A stretch of DNA of 64,000 nucleotides from Hymenobacter sp. 15J16-1T3B (GCF_020711235.1 NZ_JAJFAV010000008.1:124001-188000); one strand, 5' to 3'. Shown: positions 36,043-44,657, counted from the first letter of the stretch. Translations and numbers: made by a program. Notes: generated by a model from the letters alone, not told the origin.

Positions 36043-36050
36043 TATATTTG
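36043..36050 (+). promoter_or_regulatory. -7 element of the LacI regulator promoter
   Basis: TATATTTG fits TAnnTTTG exactly. No TTG lies at -33, but that zone falls in the 24-bp dyad. The start would be near 36057, leaving a leader of about 118 bases. The remainder of 35835-36174 shows no gene. Confidence 0.5.
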
Positions 36051-36174
36051 AGAACGGGCCACCGAAAAAAATTTCCTAGGATTATCTTCAAATAATCAAA
36101 GGCCGTACGAGGCCTTGTTCTCGCCCTCTCCGACCCGGATTTTCAAAAAATCCCATTCCCAGTCCCCACACGCT

Positions 36175-37353
36175 ATGATGAAGTGCAGCAAATGCAACTC
36201 CCCCGACGGAGTGCAGCGCGCCGGCTTTATTCGCGGCCGGCAGCGTTACTTCTGCAAGCTCTGCGACTACCACTTTATTGACCAGAAGCTGCCCCGCACG
36301 CCCGAGCGCCGCAGCCACCAGACCACCATCAGCGACGTGGCCAAAGTGCTCGGCGTGGCCCCCAGCACCGTGTCGCGCGCGCTCAACGGGCACGCCGACA
36401 TCAACACCAACACCCGGCAGGCCATTTTGGAAGTGGCTCGGCAACTCGATTACCAGCCCAACCTGCTGGCCCAGAGCCTGAAGAGCAGCGCCACCCACAC
36501 CATCGGCGTGGTCATCCCCGACATCGAGCGGCCGTTTTTTGCCACTTGCGTGAGCGGCATTCAGCAGGTGGCGGCCGAAGCCGGCTACCGCGTGATGATT
36601 TGCCAGTCGAAGGAGTCGTACGAAATGGAAGTGAGCAACGTGCAGGCGCTACTGGCCTCGCGCGTCGACGGGCTGCTGATCTGCCACGCCCGCGAGACGG
36701 AAAACTTCGACCACGTGAAGCAGCACGCCAGCAAGGGTATTCCCATCGTGCACTTCGACCGCGTGTGCGACGAGGTAAACAGCGCCCAGGTGGTGCTCGA
36801 CGACTGGGGCGGCGCCTTCGCCATCGTGGAGCACCTGATTCAGGAGGGCTGCCGGCGCATTGCCATCCTGGCCGGCCCCGAGTCCTTGCTCATCAGCCGG
36901 CAGCGCTTGGGCGGCTACCTCAACGCCCTGCACCACTACAAGCTGCCGGTGGAACCCGCCCTGCAGGTGCACAGCAACTTCCAGCCCGAAGCCGCCCTGG
37001 CCGCCCTGGATCAGTGGCTGGCCCTGCCCGAGCCGCCCGACGCTATTTTCTGCATCAACTACCGCAACGCCTTCGACATCATGCAGGCCCTGAAGCAGCG
37101 CGGCCTGCGCATTCCCGAGGACATTGCCGTGGTCGGCTACGGCGACGAGTTTCTGGCGGCCATGATCGAGCCGGCCCTGACCACCGTCAACCTGCACCCT
37201 TACCGCCTGGGCCAACAGGCAGCACGCCTGTTTCTGGAGCAGGTGCAGCAGAAAGAGAAGTTTCAGCCCCGCACCTTCGTCGTCAGCGGCGACCTGGTCA
37301 TCCGCAAATCCTCGCTCAAAGGCCAGGGCGGCGTGTTTGCCCTGGGCATCTGA
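36175..37353 (+). CDS. LacI-family regulator with N-terminal IS1 InsA-type zinc ribbon
   Basis: Transcription factor of 392 residues from ATG 36175; a further in-frame ATG at 36115 would add 20 unlikely residues. Residues 1-34 form a zinc ribbon with cysteines 4, 7, 27 and 30 and the string GFIRGRQRYFC, closely like the N-terminal domain of IS1 InsA. After a short basic linker comes a LacI helix-turn-helix (about 49-75, TISDVAKVLGVAPSTVSRAL) and a periplasmic-binding-protein-like effector domain (about 105-385, IGVVIPDIERPFFA, CINYRNAFD). It is divergent to uxuA and faces the xylan genes, so it is the likely regulator of that locus, with a glucuronate or xylan-derived effector; this is inference. 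The zinc ribbon is unusual for LacI proteins and could widen or alter DNA recognition. Confidence 0.92.
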   Translation: MMKCSKCNSPDGVQRAGFIRGRQRYFCKLCDYHFIDQKLPRTPERRSHQTTISDVAKVLGVAPSTVSRALNGHADINTNTRQAILEVARQLDYQPNLLAQSLKSSATHTIGVVIPDIERPFFATCVSGIQQVAAEAGYRVMICQSKESYEMEVSNVQALLASRVDGLLICHARETENFDHVKQHASKGIPIVHFDRVCDEVNSAQVVLDDWGGAFAIVEHLIQEGCRRIAILAGPESLLISRQRLGGYLNALHHYKLPVEPALQVHSNFQPEAALAALDQWLALPEPPDAIFCINYRNAFDIMQALKQRGLRIPEDIAVVGYGDEFLAAMIEPALTTVNLHPYRLGQQAARLFLEQVQQKEKFQPRTFVVSGDLVIRKSSLKGQGGVFALGI

Positions 37354-37400
37354 GCGCCCGGCCGGGTACCGCGGGCCGCAACTCATCCTGGTATAAACCC

Positions 37401-37439
37401 ACGAAGGCCCGGCGTGCTGCACGCCGGGCCTTCGTTTTT
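37401..37439. terminator. Bidirectional intrinsic terminator
   Basis: ACGAAGGCCCGGCGTGC and GCACGCCGGGCCTTCGT form a nearly perfect 17-bp stem followed by a T run. It lies 48 bases after the LacI stop codon and 15 bases from the convergent GH16 stop codon. Confidence 0.85.
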
Positions 37440-37453
37440 GTTGCACCGCCTGG

Positions 37454-38902
37454 TTACTCCTTCACGAAGCGCTGGGTGCGCACCGAGCCCGCGCCTTCCA
37501 CCAGCAGCAGGTACACGCCTTTGGGCAGCGGACTCACGTCGAGCTGCGCGGCGGTTTCGGGGCCCGCCTGCCGCCGCAGCAGCACCCGGCCGAGCAGGTT
37601 GGTGACGGTAAGCTGCTGGGGCTGGCCACCCGGCAGCTTCACGTTGAGCGTGTGTTGCACCGGGTTCGGGTACAGCTCCAGCGGCGCCGCGTGCTCGTCC
37701 AAGCGGCTGGTAGCGGCCGGGGCCGACGCGTCCGCGGTGGCGCGGGCGGCACCGCTGCGCGTGATGCGCACCCAGTTCAGGTTCCAGCCGCCGGTTTGGG
37801 CAAAGACGCCGAAGTTGTAGGTGCCGGCGTTGACGTTGACAGTGCGCGACACGGTGGTCCAATTCTGCCAGCCGCCAGTGGCCGGAATGGCCGTGTTGCC
37901 CAGCTGAATGGCGCCCGCGTTCAAATCCGAGGAGAGGGTGCCGCCCGAGGGGCTGGCCACGCGGTACTCGATCAAGTAGCTGCCGGAGGTGGGAAAATTG
38001 ACGTTGTTGTAGGCCATCCAGTCGCCCTGGTCGATGTAGCCCACGTTCTGGCCGCCCTCGGAGCAGGCTTCCACCTGCACGCCGTTCATGGCCGAGTAGC
38101 TTTCGGCCTGCAGGGTGACGGAGCTGGGCGCGGAAGTCGTTTTCTGGTACACCCGCACGTAGTCCACCGCCATGGTGGCGGGCAGCTTGCTCTCGTCCAC
38201 CGTCTGCCCGGGCCAGTTGCCGGCCACGGCCAGGTTCAGCAGCAGGAAAAACGGCCGCTGAAACTCCTCGGTGCTGCCCGTGCCGCCCTGAATCAGGATT
38301 TCGTGGTACTTCACCCCGTCGACAAACCAGCGGATGTAGCTGGCGTCCCACTCCACCGCGTACACGTGGTAAGCCTCGGGCGTGGTGATGGTGTTGCCGC
38401 CGTACTCAGCGTGGCCGTTGCTGTCCCAGTGCACGGTGCCGTACACCTTGTTTTCGGCGTTGATGTGCTCCATCACGTCGATTTCGCCGCAGGCCGGCCA
38501 GCCCACTGAGCCGATGTTGGCGCCCAGCATCCAGAACGCCGGCCACAGCCCCTGCCCCAGCGGCAGCTTCATGCGCGCCTCGATCTTGCCGAAGGTGAAC
38601 TGCTTGGTGCCCTGCGTTTTCATGCGGGCCGAGGTATAGGGCATGCCGCCCACGCTCTGCTTGCGGGCCGTAATCTGCAGTTCCGTGCTGGTGACGGTGG
38701 CGTTGGCGCGCTGGTAGTACTGCTTTTCGTTGTTGCCCCAGCCGCCCCCGCCGGTTTCGAATACCCAGTCCGGGCTGATGCTGCCGTTGAACTCGTCGGC
38801 CCACACGAGCTGGTAGGTTTGGGCCTGGGCGTGGGTGGGCGCGGCCAGGCACAGCAAGGCCGCAGCCCCTGCGCCCAGCAGGGAGGTAAACAGGTTTTTC
38901 AT
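37454..38902 (-). CDS. GH16 beta-glucanase with CBM6, T9SS cargo
   Basis: Secreted endo-glucanase of 482 residues. ATG 38902 opens a signal peptide (1-27, ending HAQAQ); a frame running on to 39040 has no sense upstream of it. The GH16 jelly-roll spans about 30-262 with GEIDVMEH (E140, D142, E145), the laminarinase/lichenase form of the active-site strand. A CBM6 (about 270-395, VTLQAESYS, GDWMAYNNV) and a T9SS sorting domain (about 410-482, LYPNPVQHT to RFVKE) follow. It stands alone, convergent to the LacI gene, but a TGTACGCTT box 180 bases upstream links it to the SusC/GH16 promoters of region 1. Likely substrate is beta-1,3 or mixed-linkage glucan. Confidence 0.94.
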   Translation of the reverse strand: MKNLFTSLLGAGAAALLCLAAPTHAQAQTYQLVWADEFNGSISPDWVFETGGGGWGNNEKQYYQRANATVTSTELQITARKQSVGGMPYTSARMKTQGTKQFTFGKIEARMKLPLGQGLWPAFWMLGANIGSVGWPACGEIDVMEHINAENKVYGTVHWDSNGHAEYGGNTITTPEAYHVYAVEWDASYIRWFVDGVKYHEILIQGGTGSTEEFQRPFFLLLNLAVAGNWPGQTVDESKLPATMAVDYVRVYQKTTSAPSSVTLQAESYSAMNGVQVEACSEGGQNVGYIDQGDWMAYNNVNFPTSGSYLIEYRVASPSGGTLSSDLNAGAIQLGNTAIPATGGWQNWTTVSRTVNVNAGTYNFGVFAQTGGWNLNWVRITRSGAARATADASAPAATSRLDEHAAPLELYPNPVQHTLNVKLPGGQPQQLTVTNLLGRVLLRRQAGPETAAQLDVSPLPKGVYLLLVEGAGSVRTQRFVKE

Positions 38903-39078
38903 AAGGTGTTTTGGGTTGGGAATGGTTGGGTCGGGAACGGAGCGGCGGCGAGGCCGGGCGGCGGTAGCCGAGGCGGCGGAATCGGGAAAAATCCGCGGCT
39001 GCAGTACCCTAATGTTTATACTTCCTTCCCTAAAATGCAAGTCCTGACGGCGCGCACCCTGCCCCCAAAAAACGCCTT

Positions 39079-39087
39079 TGTACGCTT
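39079..39087. promoter_or_regulatory. TGTACGCTT box upstream of the second GH16
   Basis: This is the third copy of the 9-mer found at 2967-2975 and 12060-12068, in the same orientation relative to its minus-strand gene. A related inverted stretch (GCGTACA, 39101-39107) lies next to it. A TTG (39040-39038 on the minus strand) is suitably placed for -33, but the -7 match is weak. Confidence 0.45.
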
Positions 39088-39243
39088 GTCAGCCCGGCTA
39101 GCGTACACGTAGCGCACACGCGGAACGGCCGCGCAACCGGCCCCCGAACCATAGCCAGCCGCCCCGGCGTGCGGATAAAAAACACGTGAAAAACGGCCTC
39201 GGACTGGCTACATTTTTCCTTGCCTGCCCCGCCGACCCGTCAC

Positions 39244-39276
39244 TTGTGACGCTTCGGCCGCCACTTGCTATACTTG
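39244..39276 (+). promoter_or_regulatory. Candidate promoter of the pirin gene
   Basis: TTG (39244-39246), a 22-base spacer and TATACTTG (39269-39276, one mismatch to TAnnTTTG) precede the pirin ATG by about 128 bases. The rest of 38903-39403 holds only the GH16 upstream box and no gene. Confidence 0.4.
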
Positions 39277-39403
39277 GTACCCCGGCGGAAACCCACGCCG
39301 CGCCAAACCAGCCGCACCCGGGGCGGTAGTGCTTGCGGCGGCCATTGCTTAAGCGGTTCGAAGTGCCGCCGCACCCTGTTTCGGAAGCTTTTCCCTGTTC
39401 TCC

Positions 39404-40330
39404 ATGCTCGACCTCGTTATCGACGCCCGCCAAGCGGCCATCAGCCCCGGCTTCAACGTGCGCCGCATCTTGCCCTACCGGCTGCGCCGGATGCTGGGAC
39501 CGTTCATCTTTATGGACCACGCCGGCCCGGTGCAGGTAGCGCCCGAGCAAGTGCACGACCTCGACGTGCTGCCCCACCCCCACATCGGCCTTTCCACGGT
39601 GAGCTACCTGTTCGGCGGGCAGGTCACGCACCGCGACAGTCTGGGCGTGGAGCAAATCATCCGGCCGGGCGAGGTAAACTGGATGACGGCCGGCCGCGGC
39701 ATTGCGCACTCCGAGCGGTTTGAGGACCCGGCCACGCTGGCCGGCGGACAGCTGGAAATGATTCAGACCTGGGTGGCCCTGCCCGAAGCGGCCGAGGAAA
39801 GCGCCCCGAGCTTCGTGAACTACCAACCCCACGAGTTGCCCGTCTTCACCGATACCGGCGTGTGGATGCGCCTGATTGCCGGCGACGCCTACGGCCTCGG
39901 CAACGCGGTGCGCACGCACTCCCCGCTGTTTTACCTGCACGTGCTGCTGCAGCCCGGCGCCCGCTTCGGGCTGCCGCGCGGCTACCCCGAGCGCGGCGCC
40001 TACGTGGCCAAGGGCCTGGTGGAAGTCGGCGGGCACCGCTACGGCCCGGGGCAGCTGCTGGTCTTCACGCCTAGCATCGACCCAGTCATCGTGGCGCTGG
40101 AAGCCTCGACGCTGATGCTGCTGGGCGGCGAGCCGCTGGGGGAGCGGTTTATCTGGTGGAATTTCGTGTCCTCGCGCAAGGAGCGCATCGAGCAGGCCAA
40201 AGCCGACTGGCAGGCCGGCCGCATCGAGTTGCCGCCCAACGACAACGCCGAGTTTGTGCCCCTGCCCCAGGACCGTAGCCGGCCGGCGGGCTCGGGCGGC
40301 CCGGCGCCCGCCCCGCAGGCCCTGTCGTAA
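39404..40330 (+). CDS. Pirin-family bicupin
   Basis: Cytosolic cupin protein of 308 residues. The N-terminal cupin carries the metal-binding pattern of pirins: HPHIGLSTVSYLFGG (His pair at about 59 and 61) and GRGIAHSE (His about 103), preceded by GPFIFMDHAGP. The C-terminal pirin_C domain follows (about 175-285). Characterised pirins have quercetinase activity or act in redox sensing; the substrate here is not known. It is transcribed away from the GH16 gene and ends before a short membrane-peptide gene. Confidence 0.93.
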   Translation: MLDLVIDARQAAISPGFNVRRILPYRLRRMLGPFIFMDHAGPVQVAPEQVHDLDVLPHPHIGLSTVSYLFGGQVTHRDSLGVEQIIRPGEVNWMTAGRGIAHSERFEDPATLAGGQLEMIQTWVALPEAAEESAPSFVNYQPHELPVFTDTGVWMRLIAGDAYGLGNAVRTHSPLFYLHVLLQPGARFGLPRGYPERGAYVAKGLVEVGGHRYGPGQLLVFTPSIDPVIVALEASTLMLLGGEPLGERFIWWNFVSSRKERIEQAKADWQAGRIELPPNDNAEFVPLPQDRSRPAGSGGPAPAPQALS

Positions 40331-40459
40331 GGCCGGCCGCGGGCGGGTGAAATTTCTCGCGCGCCGGCCGCGTTGCAGCTTAAGGGGGCGCAGCGGCGCG
40401 TTATCTGCGCGGCGGCCCGCCCGTATAGAGTAGTATTCACTTCCACTTTTCCTGTCGTC

Positions 40460-40576
40460 ATGGAACGCCCCACCCGCCCGCGCCGGATGCTGCCGCCGGC
40501 CAACTCGAAATACGTCATCATCGTGGTCTTGGTGGCCCTGGTGCTGATGTGGCTGCTGGAACGCTTCGGCGGCTGA
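40460..40576 (+). CDS. 38-residue single-pass membrane peptide
   Basis: Small open frame: a basic N-terminus (MERPTRPRRMLPPANSK) followed by one hydrophobic helix (YVIIVVLVALVLMWLLE) and a short tail, an N-in arrangement by the positive-inside rule. The ATG at 40460 is preferred to an in-frame ATG at 40373, whose extension is not membrane-like. It is followed 36 bases later by a strong terminator, which supports a real transcript. No family is recognised. It might be the last cistron of the pirin unit. Confidence 0.5.
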   Translation: MERPTRPRRMLPPANSKYVIIVVLVALVLMWLLERFGG

Positions 40577-40611
40577 GTGCCGCGCCGGCGCGCCGCGGGC
40601 CTTGCCGTTGA

Positions 40612-40655
40612 GCCCGCCGCGGCGCTCCTGCGTGGGGCGCCGCGGCGGGCTTTTT
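40612..40655 (+). terminator. Intrinsic terminator after the small membrane peptide
   Basis: GCCCGCCGCGGCGC (40612-40625) and GCGCCGCGGCGGGC (40637-40650) form a perfect 14-bp stem followed by TTTTT. Confidence 0.85.
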
Positions 40656-40761
40656 CGCATCTGCCGGGCCGGCCCGGCAACGCGCCGCGGCCGAACGCAG
40701 TATTTATCCGGACCCGGCCGCGCCGCCCGGCCCCTCGGCCGACGCGCCCGCGCTTCCCCGC

Positions 40762-42078
40762 ATGATTCCGCAGTTTTTATTCGCCACCGGCATCGAAAAC
40801 AGCAACCCGACCATTCAGAACGGCCGGGTGCGCATCGATGAAATGGCCAAGTGCCGCCACTACGAGTTCTGGCAGAAGGATTTCGACCTGGTTGAGGAGC
40901 TGGGTATTCACTTTCTGCGCTACGGCCCGCCCATTCACACCACCTGGCTGGGCCCGGGCAAGTACGACTGGAGCTTCGCCGACGAAACCTTCCACGACCT
41001 GGGCCGCCGCAACATTTCCCCCATCGTCGACCTCTGCCACTTCGGCGTGCCCGACTGGGTTGGCAACTTCCAGAACCCGGACTTCCCGCAGCTGTTTGCC
41101 GACTACGCCCGGGCGTTTGCCGAGCGGTTTCCCTGGGTGCAGCTCTACACCCCGGTCAACGAAATGTTCATCTGCGCGCAGTTTTCGGCCCTGTACGGCT
41201 GGTGGAACGAGCAGCTGACCACCGACCAGGGCTTCGTGACGGCGCTCAAGCACATCGTAAAGGCCAACGTGCTGGCCATGCACGTCATCGGCGACGTGCG
41301 GCCCGACGCGCTGTTTATCCAGAGCGAGTCGTCAGAGTACTTCCACGCCGAAAACCCGGCGGCCATCAAGCCCGCCGAGCTGATGAACGCCCGCCGCTTC
41401 CTCTCGCTGGACCTCAACTACGGCCGGCGCGTGGACTCGGAGATGTACGAGTACCTGCTCGACAACGGCATGACGCGCGAGGAGTACCACTTCTTCCTCA
41501 AGAATCACCGCCGCCACCAGTGCATCATGGGTAACGACTACTACAAAACCAACGAGCACCGCGTGCGCGCCGACGGGAGCACCACCGCCGCGGGCGAAGT
41601 CTTCGGCTACCACGTCATCACCCGCCAGTACCACGACCGGTACCGCCTGCCCGTGATGCACACCGAAACCAACCTTTGGCAGGGCCCCTGCGGCGACGAG
41701 GCCGTGAACTGGCTCTGGAAAGAATGGGCCAACGTGCTGCGCGTGCGCAACGACGGGGTGCCCATCGTGGGCTTCACCTGGTACTCGCTCACCGACCAGG
41801 TCGACTGGGACTCGGCCCTGCGCGAGGACCGCGGCATCGTCAACCCGCTGGGCCTCTACGACCTGGACCGCAACATCCGCCCCGTGGGCGAGGCCTACAA
41901 GCAGCTCATCCAGGACTGGTGCCAGGTGCTGCCCGCCCAGAGCGTGTGCCTGCAGATGCCCATCGTGATGCCGCACGAGGCCAATCAGCAATGGGCCCAG
42001 CACAAGCAGGACCAGGCCGAAGCCCAGCAGCACGACAAATCGACCGTGGCGGCCAATACTGCCTCCACCGAAGCGTAG
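40762..42078 (+). CDS. GH1-like family glycosidase, cytosolic
   Basis: Protein of 438 residues related to the family 1 beta-glucosidase/beta-galactosidase group (COG2723). It has no signal peptide. The barrel shows LGIHFLRYGPP near 47-57, the acid/base E134 in TPVNEMF (the family usually has NEP) and a candidate nucleophile E302 in HTETN. GFTWYSLTDQVDWD near 350 is the usual aglycone-side strand. After about residue 395 the tail is Gln/Ala-rich and probably disordered. It is followed by an SDR gene 184 bases later, with no terminator between them. Substrate unknown; the branch differs from classical cellobiases. Confidence 0.82.
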   Translation: MIPQFLFATGIENSNPTIQNGRVRIDEMAKCRHYEFWQKDFDLVEELGIHFLRYGPPIHTTWLGPGKYDWSFADETFHDLGRRNISPIVDLCHFGVPDWVGNFQNPDFPQLFADYARAFAERFPWVQLYTPVNEMFICAQFSALYGWWNEQLTTDQGFVTALKHIVKANVLAMHVIGDVRPDALFIQSESSEYFHAENPAAIKPAELMNARRFLSLDLNYGRRVDSEMYEYLLDNGMTREEYHFFLKNHRRHQCIMGNDYYKTNEHRVRADGSTTAAGEVFGYHVITRQYHDRYRLPVMHTETNLWQGPCGDEAVNWLWKEWANVLRVRNDGVPIVGFTWYSLTDQVDWDSALREDRGIVNPLGLYDLDRNIRPVGEAYKQLIQDWCQVLPAQSVCLQMPIVMPHEANQQWAQHKQDQAEAQQHDKSTVAANTASTEA

Positions 42079-42262
42079 GCTGGGCGTGGTTCTGCGCCCA
42101 GCACAGGTCAGCCTTCATGGCTTTTACAGAGAAATAAGCCTACTCTGTGCCCCCACGGCCAGCGGGGCCGTTGTAAGCACCTTGGTTCGGTTACGCCTCA
42201 GACCGGCCGCTTTCCGCGCATGTCACCACTTCACAACTTCACCATTTCACCTTTGCCCACAG

Positions 42263-43000
42263 ATGCGTTTTCAGGATAAAGTTGCCATTGTTACCGGCGG
42301 TGCCAGCGGCATCGGGCTGGCCATTTCCAAGCGGTTGGCCTCGGAAGGCGCCCGCCTCGTACTCGTGGGGCGCAACGAAAAGCAGCTCGCGGATGGCGCC
42401 GAGCAGGTCAAGCAAGCCGGCGCGCCCGAGGTGTGGGGCAGCGTGTGCGACGTGTCGGTGGAGGCGCAGGTGGAAGCCACCGTGAAGGGCACGCTGGAGC
42501 GTTTCGGCCGGCTCGACATCATCGTGAACAACGCCGGCTTGATGCTCTTTAAAACCATTGAGGAGCTGACCGGCGACGACTGGCTGCGCGTGCTCAGCGT
42601 GGATTTGCTCGGGGCCTTCTACTTCATCAAGCAGGGCTTTTTGCGCATGAAGCCCGGCAGCACCATCGTCAACGTGTCGAGCATTCACGCCATCGAAACC
42701 TCTCCGCTGGTGGCGCCCTACGCGGCGGCCAAGGCGGGCGTGAACTCGCTCACGCGCACCGCCGCGCTGGAAGGCAAGCCCAAGGGCATCCGCGTCAACG
42801 TGGTCATGCCCGGCGCCATCGACACGCCCATGCTCTGGGACAACCCCAACGTGAAAAGCGGCGTGGAAACCATCGACAAGGCTGACGTGGGCCGCCCCGA
42901 GGACGTGGCCGCCACCGTGGCCTACCTCGCCTCCGACGACGCGGCCTTTGTGCAAGGCGCGGAAGTGCGCGTGGACGGCGGCCGGCTGGACCGGCTCTAG
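42263..43000 (+). CDS. SDR-family oxidoreductase
   Basis: Classical short-chain dehydrogenase of 245 residues from ATG 42263; an in-frame ATG at 42086 would add 59 residues with no similarity. It has TGGASGIG (12-19), NNAGL, the catalytic Ser in NVSSIH and the Tyr/Lys pair YAAAK, then PGAIDTPM. The motif set suggests an NAD(P)-dependent sugar or alcohol dehydrogenase. The GH1-like gene upstream and the LacI gene downstream suggest a small sugar-processing unit, but the substrate cannot be read from sequence. Terminator follows at 43174-43228. Confidence 0.88.
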   Translation: MRFQDKVAIVTGGASGIGLAISKRLASEGARLVLVGRNEKQLADGAEQVKQAGAPEVWGSVCDVSVEAQVEATVKGTLERFGRLDIIVNNAGLMLFKTIEELTGDDWLRVLSVDLLGAFYFIKQGFLRMKPGSTIVNVSSIHAIETSPLVAPYAAAKAGVNSLTRTAALEGKPKGIRVNVVMPGAIDTPMLWDNPNVKSGVETIDKADVGRPEDVAATVAYLASDDAAFVQGAEVRVDGGRLDRL

Positions 43001-43173
43001 CCGGTCTGCCTGACTAGCCCGCATAGGAGTCGAGGTAGATACCCAGAATGCCACCTGCAGCGGGTGCACGCGCCGCAAACCGCAGGTCGACCGAGTCAAG
43101 GACCATCCTCAAGCCTTGCACCACCAACGCAGACCTAGCCGCCAACTGCCAGTGCGGTAAACCAGCAACAACC

Positions 43174-43228
43174 AGAAAAGCGCAGCCACCACGGCCCGGA
43201 TGAACGGGCGGCGGGGCTGCGCTTTTCT
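43174..43228 (+). terminator. Intrinsic terminator after the SDR gene
   Basis: AGAAAAGCGCAGCC (43174-43187) and GGCTGCGCTTTTCT (43215-43228) form a perfect 14-bp stem around a GC-rich loop, with a T run inside the 3' arm. The A-rich 5' arm could allow use in both directions. Confidence 0.8.
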
Positions 43229-43613
43229 GTTGGGGCGGCGCACGAGCCAGATTCTGGATTACGTCGACTTGCGGTTCAGCTGCGCCTCGGACCAGCGTTT
43301 TGGGTGCGCTGGGCTGGCCCCTGGTTCGGCATGAGTAGCTAGGAACTGCGCGAGGATGATGCGCAGCGCATTTCGGCCCCGCAGCGGCAGGCTGCCCGGA
43401 GAAGTCCGTTTCGCCGTGCTGTTCTTCGGCACGGTGTAATCGACAGACCGACACTAGACCCTGCGCCGCTGGGCCGGCTCTCTTCCGGGGCCTCCAACGC
43501 TCGGCTTGCCGAGAATCGGGCGCCGGGCGGTAACTTGCCCCGGGCCGCGGCCGCCGCACTTTCTTCGGCGCCGCCTCCGGGTCCGGGCGGTCCTGATTTA
43601 ACGAACGACGACG
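43229..43613. other. Gap before the second LacI gene
   Basis: No credible gene. A small dyad CCGTGC/GCACGG lies near 43421-43440 without a T run. TAACTTG near 43529 is an imperfect -7 match. No LacI-type palindrome was found here, so autoregulation of the next gene is not evident. Confidence 0.4.
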
Positions 43614-44657
43614 ATGCAGCGGGTTTCCCTGACCGAACTGGCCAAACAACTCAACCTCTCGCCCTCCACCGTGTCGCGCGCGTTGGCCGACCACAGCGAG
43701 GTGAGCGAGGCAACCAAAGTGCGGGTGCGCGAACTGGCCCGCGCGCTCAACTACCAACCCAACCAGCTGGCCGCCGCCCTGCGCCGGGGCCGCAGCAACA
43801 CCTTGGGCGTGCTGGTGCCGCACATCACCGGCCACTTCTTCCCGCAGGTGGTCCACGGCATTGCCACCGAGGCCAGCCGGGCCGGCTTCACGGTGATGAT
43901 CTGCCAATCCAACGAGGATGCGCAGCAGGAACGCAAGAACATCGAGCTGCTGCGCCACAACCAGGTAGAGGGCATCCTGGTGTCGCTGGCCAACACCACC
44001 CAGGACTTCAGCCACTTCGAGGAGCTGCGCCAGCAAGGCGTGCCGCTGGTGTTTTTCGACCGCGTGGTGGAAGACTTCCGCGGCACCAACGTTTCGGCCG
44101 TGGTGCTCGACGACCACGCCGGGGCCTACCAGGTTACTTCGCACCTCATCGAGCAGGGCTGCCGGCGGATTGCGCACTTCACCGGGCCGCTGCACATGAA
44201 CATCCACAAAAACCGCCACCAAGGCTACCGCGACGCCCTGCAGGCCCACGGCCTGCCCCTCGACGAGCAGCTCATCGTGCACTGCGAACAGTCGCAGGCC
44301 GGGGGCACGGCGGCCATGCAGCAACTGCTGCGCGAGCTGCCGGCGCCGCCCGACGCCGTGTTTGCCTCCAACGACCTGGCGGCGGTGGGCGCCATGCGCG
44401 TGGCCAAAGCGGCCGGGCTGCGCGTGCCCCAGGACGTGGCCGTGGCCGGCTTCAGCAACGAAACTTTCACCACGCTCACCGAACCCAACCTGACTTCCGT
44501 GGACCAAGGCTGCGAAACCATGGGCATATCGGCCGTGCGCCTGCTGCAGCAAATGCTGCACACCACCGCCGAGCACCGCCAGCCGCAGCCCCGCAACGTG
44601 GTGCTCAAGCCCCAATTGCTGGTGCGCGAGTCGTCCTTGCGCAAGCCGCGCGAGTAG
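43614..44657 (+). CDS. LacI-family transcriptional regulator
   Basis: DNA-binding regulator of 347 residues. The helix-turn-helix (3-50) reads SLTELAKQLNLSPSTVSRAL, followed by the hinge helix (NYQPNQLAAALRRG) and a periplasmic-binding-protein-like sugar domain (about 60-335, LGVLVPHITGHFFPQVV, DAVFASNDLAAVGAM). It has no zinc ribbon, unlike the LacI protein at 36175. It could be the protein that binds TGCAAACGTTTGCA at 12123 and its partner at 3011, as the recognition helix is of the usual AACGTT-binding type, but this is only a candidate link. Effector unknown. Confidence 0.95.
   Translation: MQRVSLTELAKQLNLSPSTVSRALADHSEVSEATKVRVRELARALNYQPNQLAAALRRGRSNTLGVLVPHITGHFFPQVVHGIATEASRAGFTVMICQSNEDAQQERKNIELLRHNQVEGILVSLANTTQDFSHFEELRQQGVPLVFFDRVVEDFRGTNVSAVVLDDHAGAYQVTSHLIEQGCRRIAHFTGPLHMNIHKNRHQGYRDALQAHGLPLDEQLIVHCEQSQAGGTAAMQQLLRELPAPPDAVFASNDLAAVGAMRVAKAAGLRVPQDVAVAGFSNETFTTLTEPNLTSVDQGCETMGISAVRLLQQMLHTTAEHRQPQPRNVVLKPQLLVRESSLRKPRE

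Noticed and set aside
40762-42078. GH1-like protein as an inactive pseudoenzyme
   Set aside because: Although NEP is NEM, both candidate catalytic Glu residues (134 and 302) remain, so activity is plausible.
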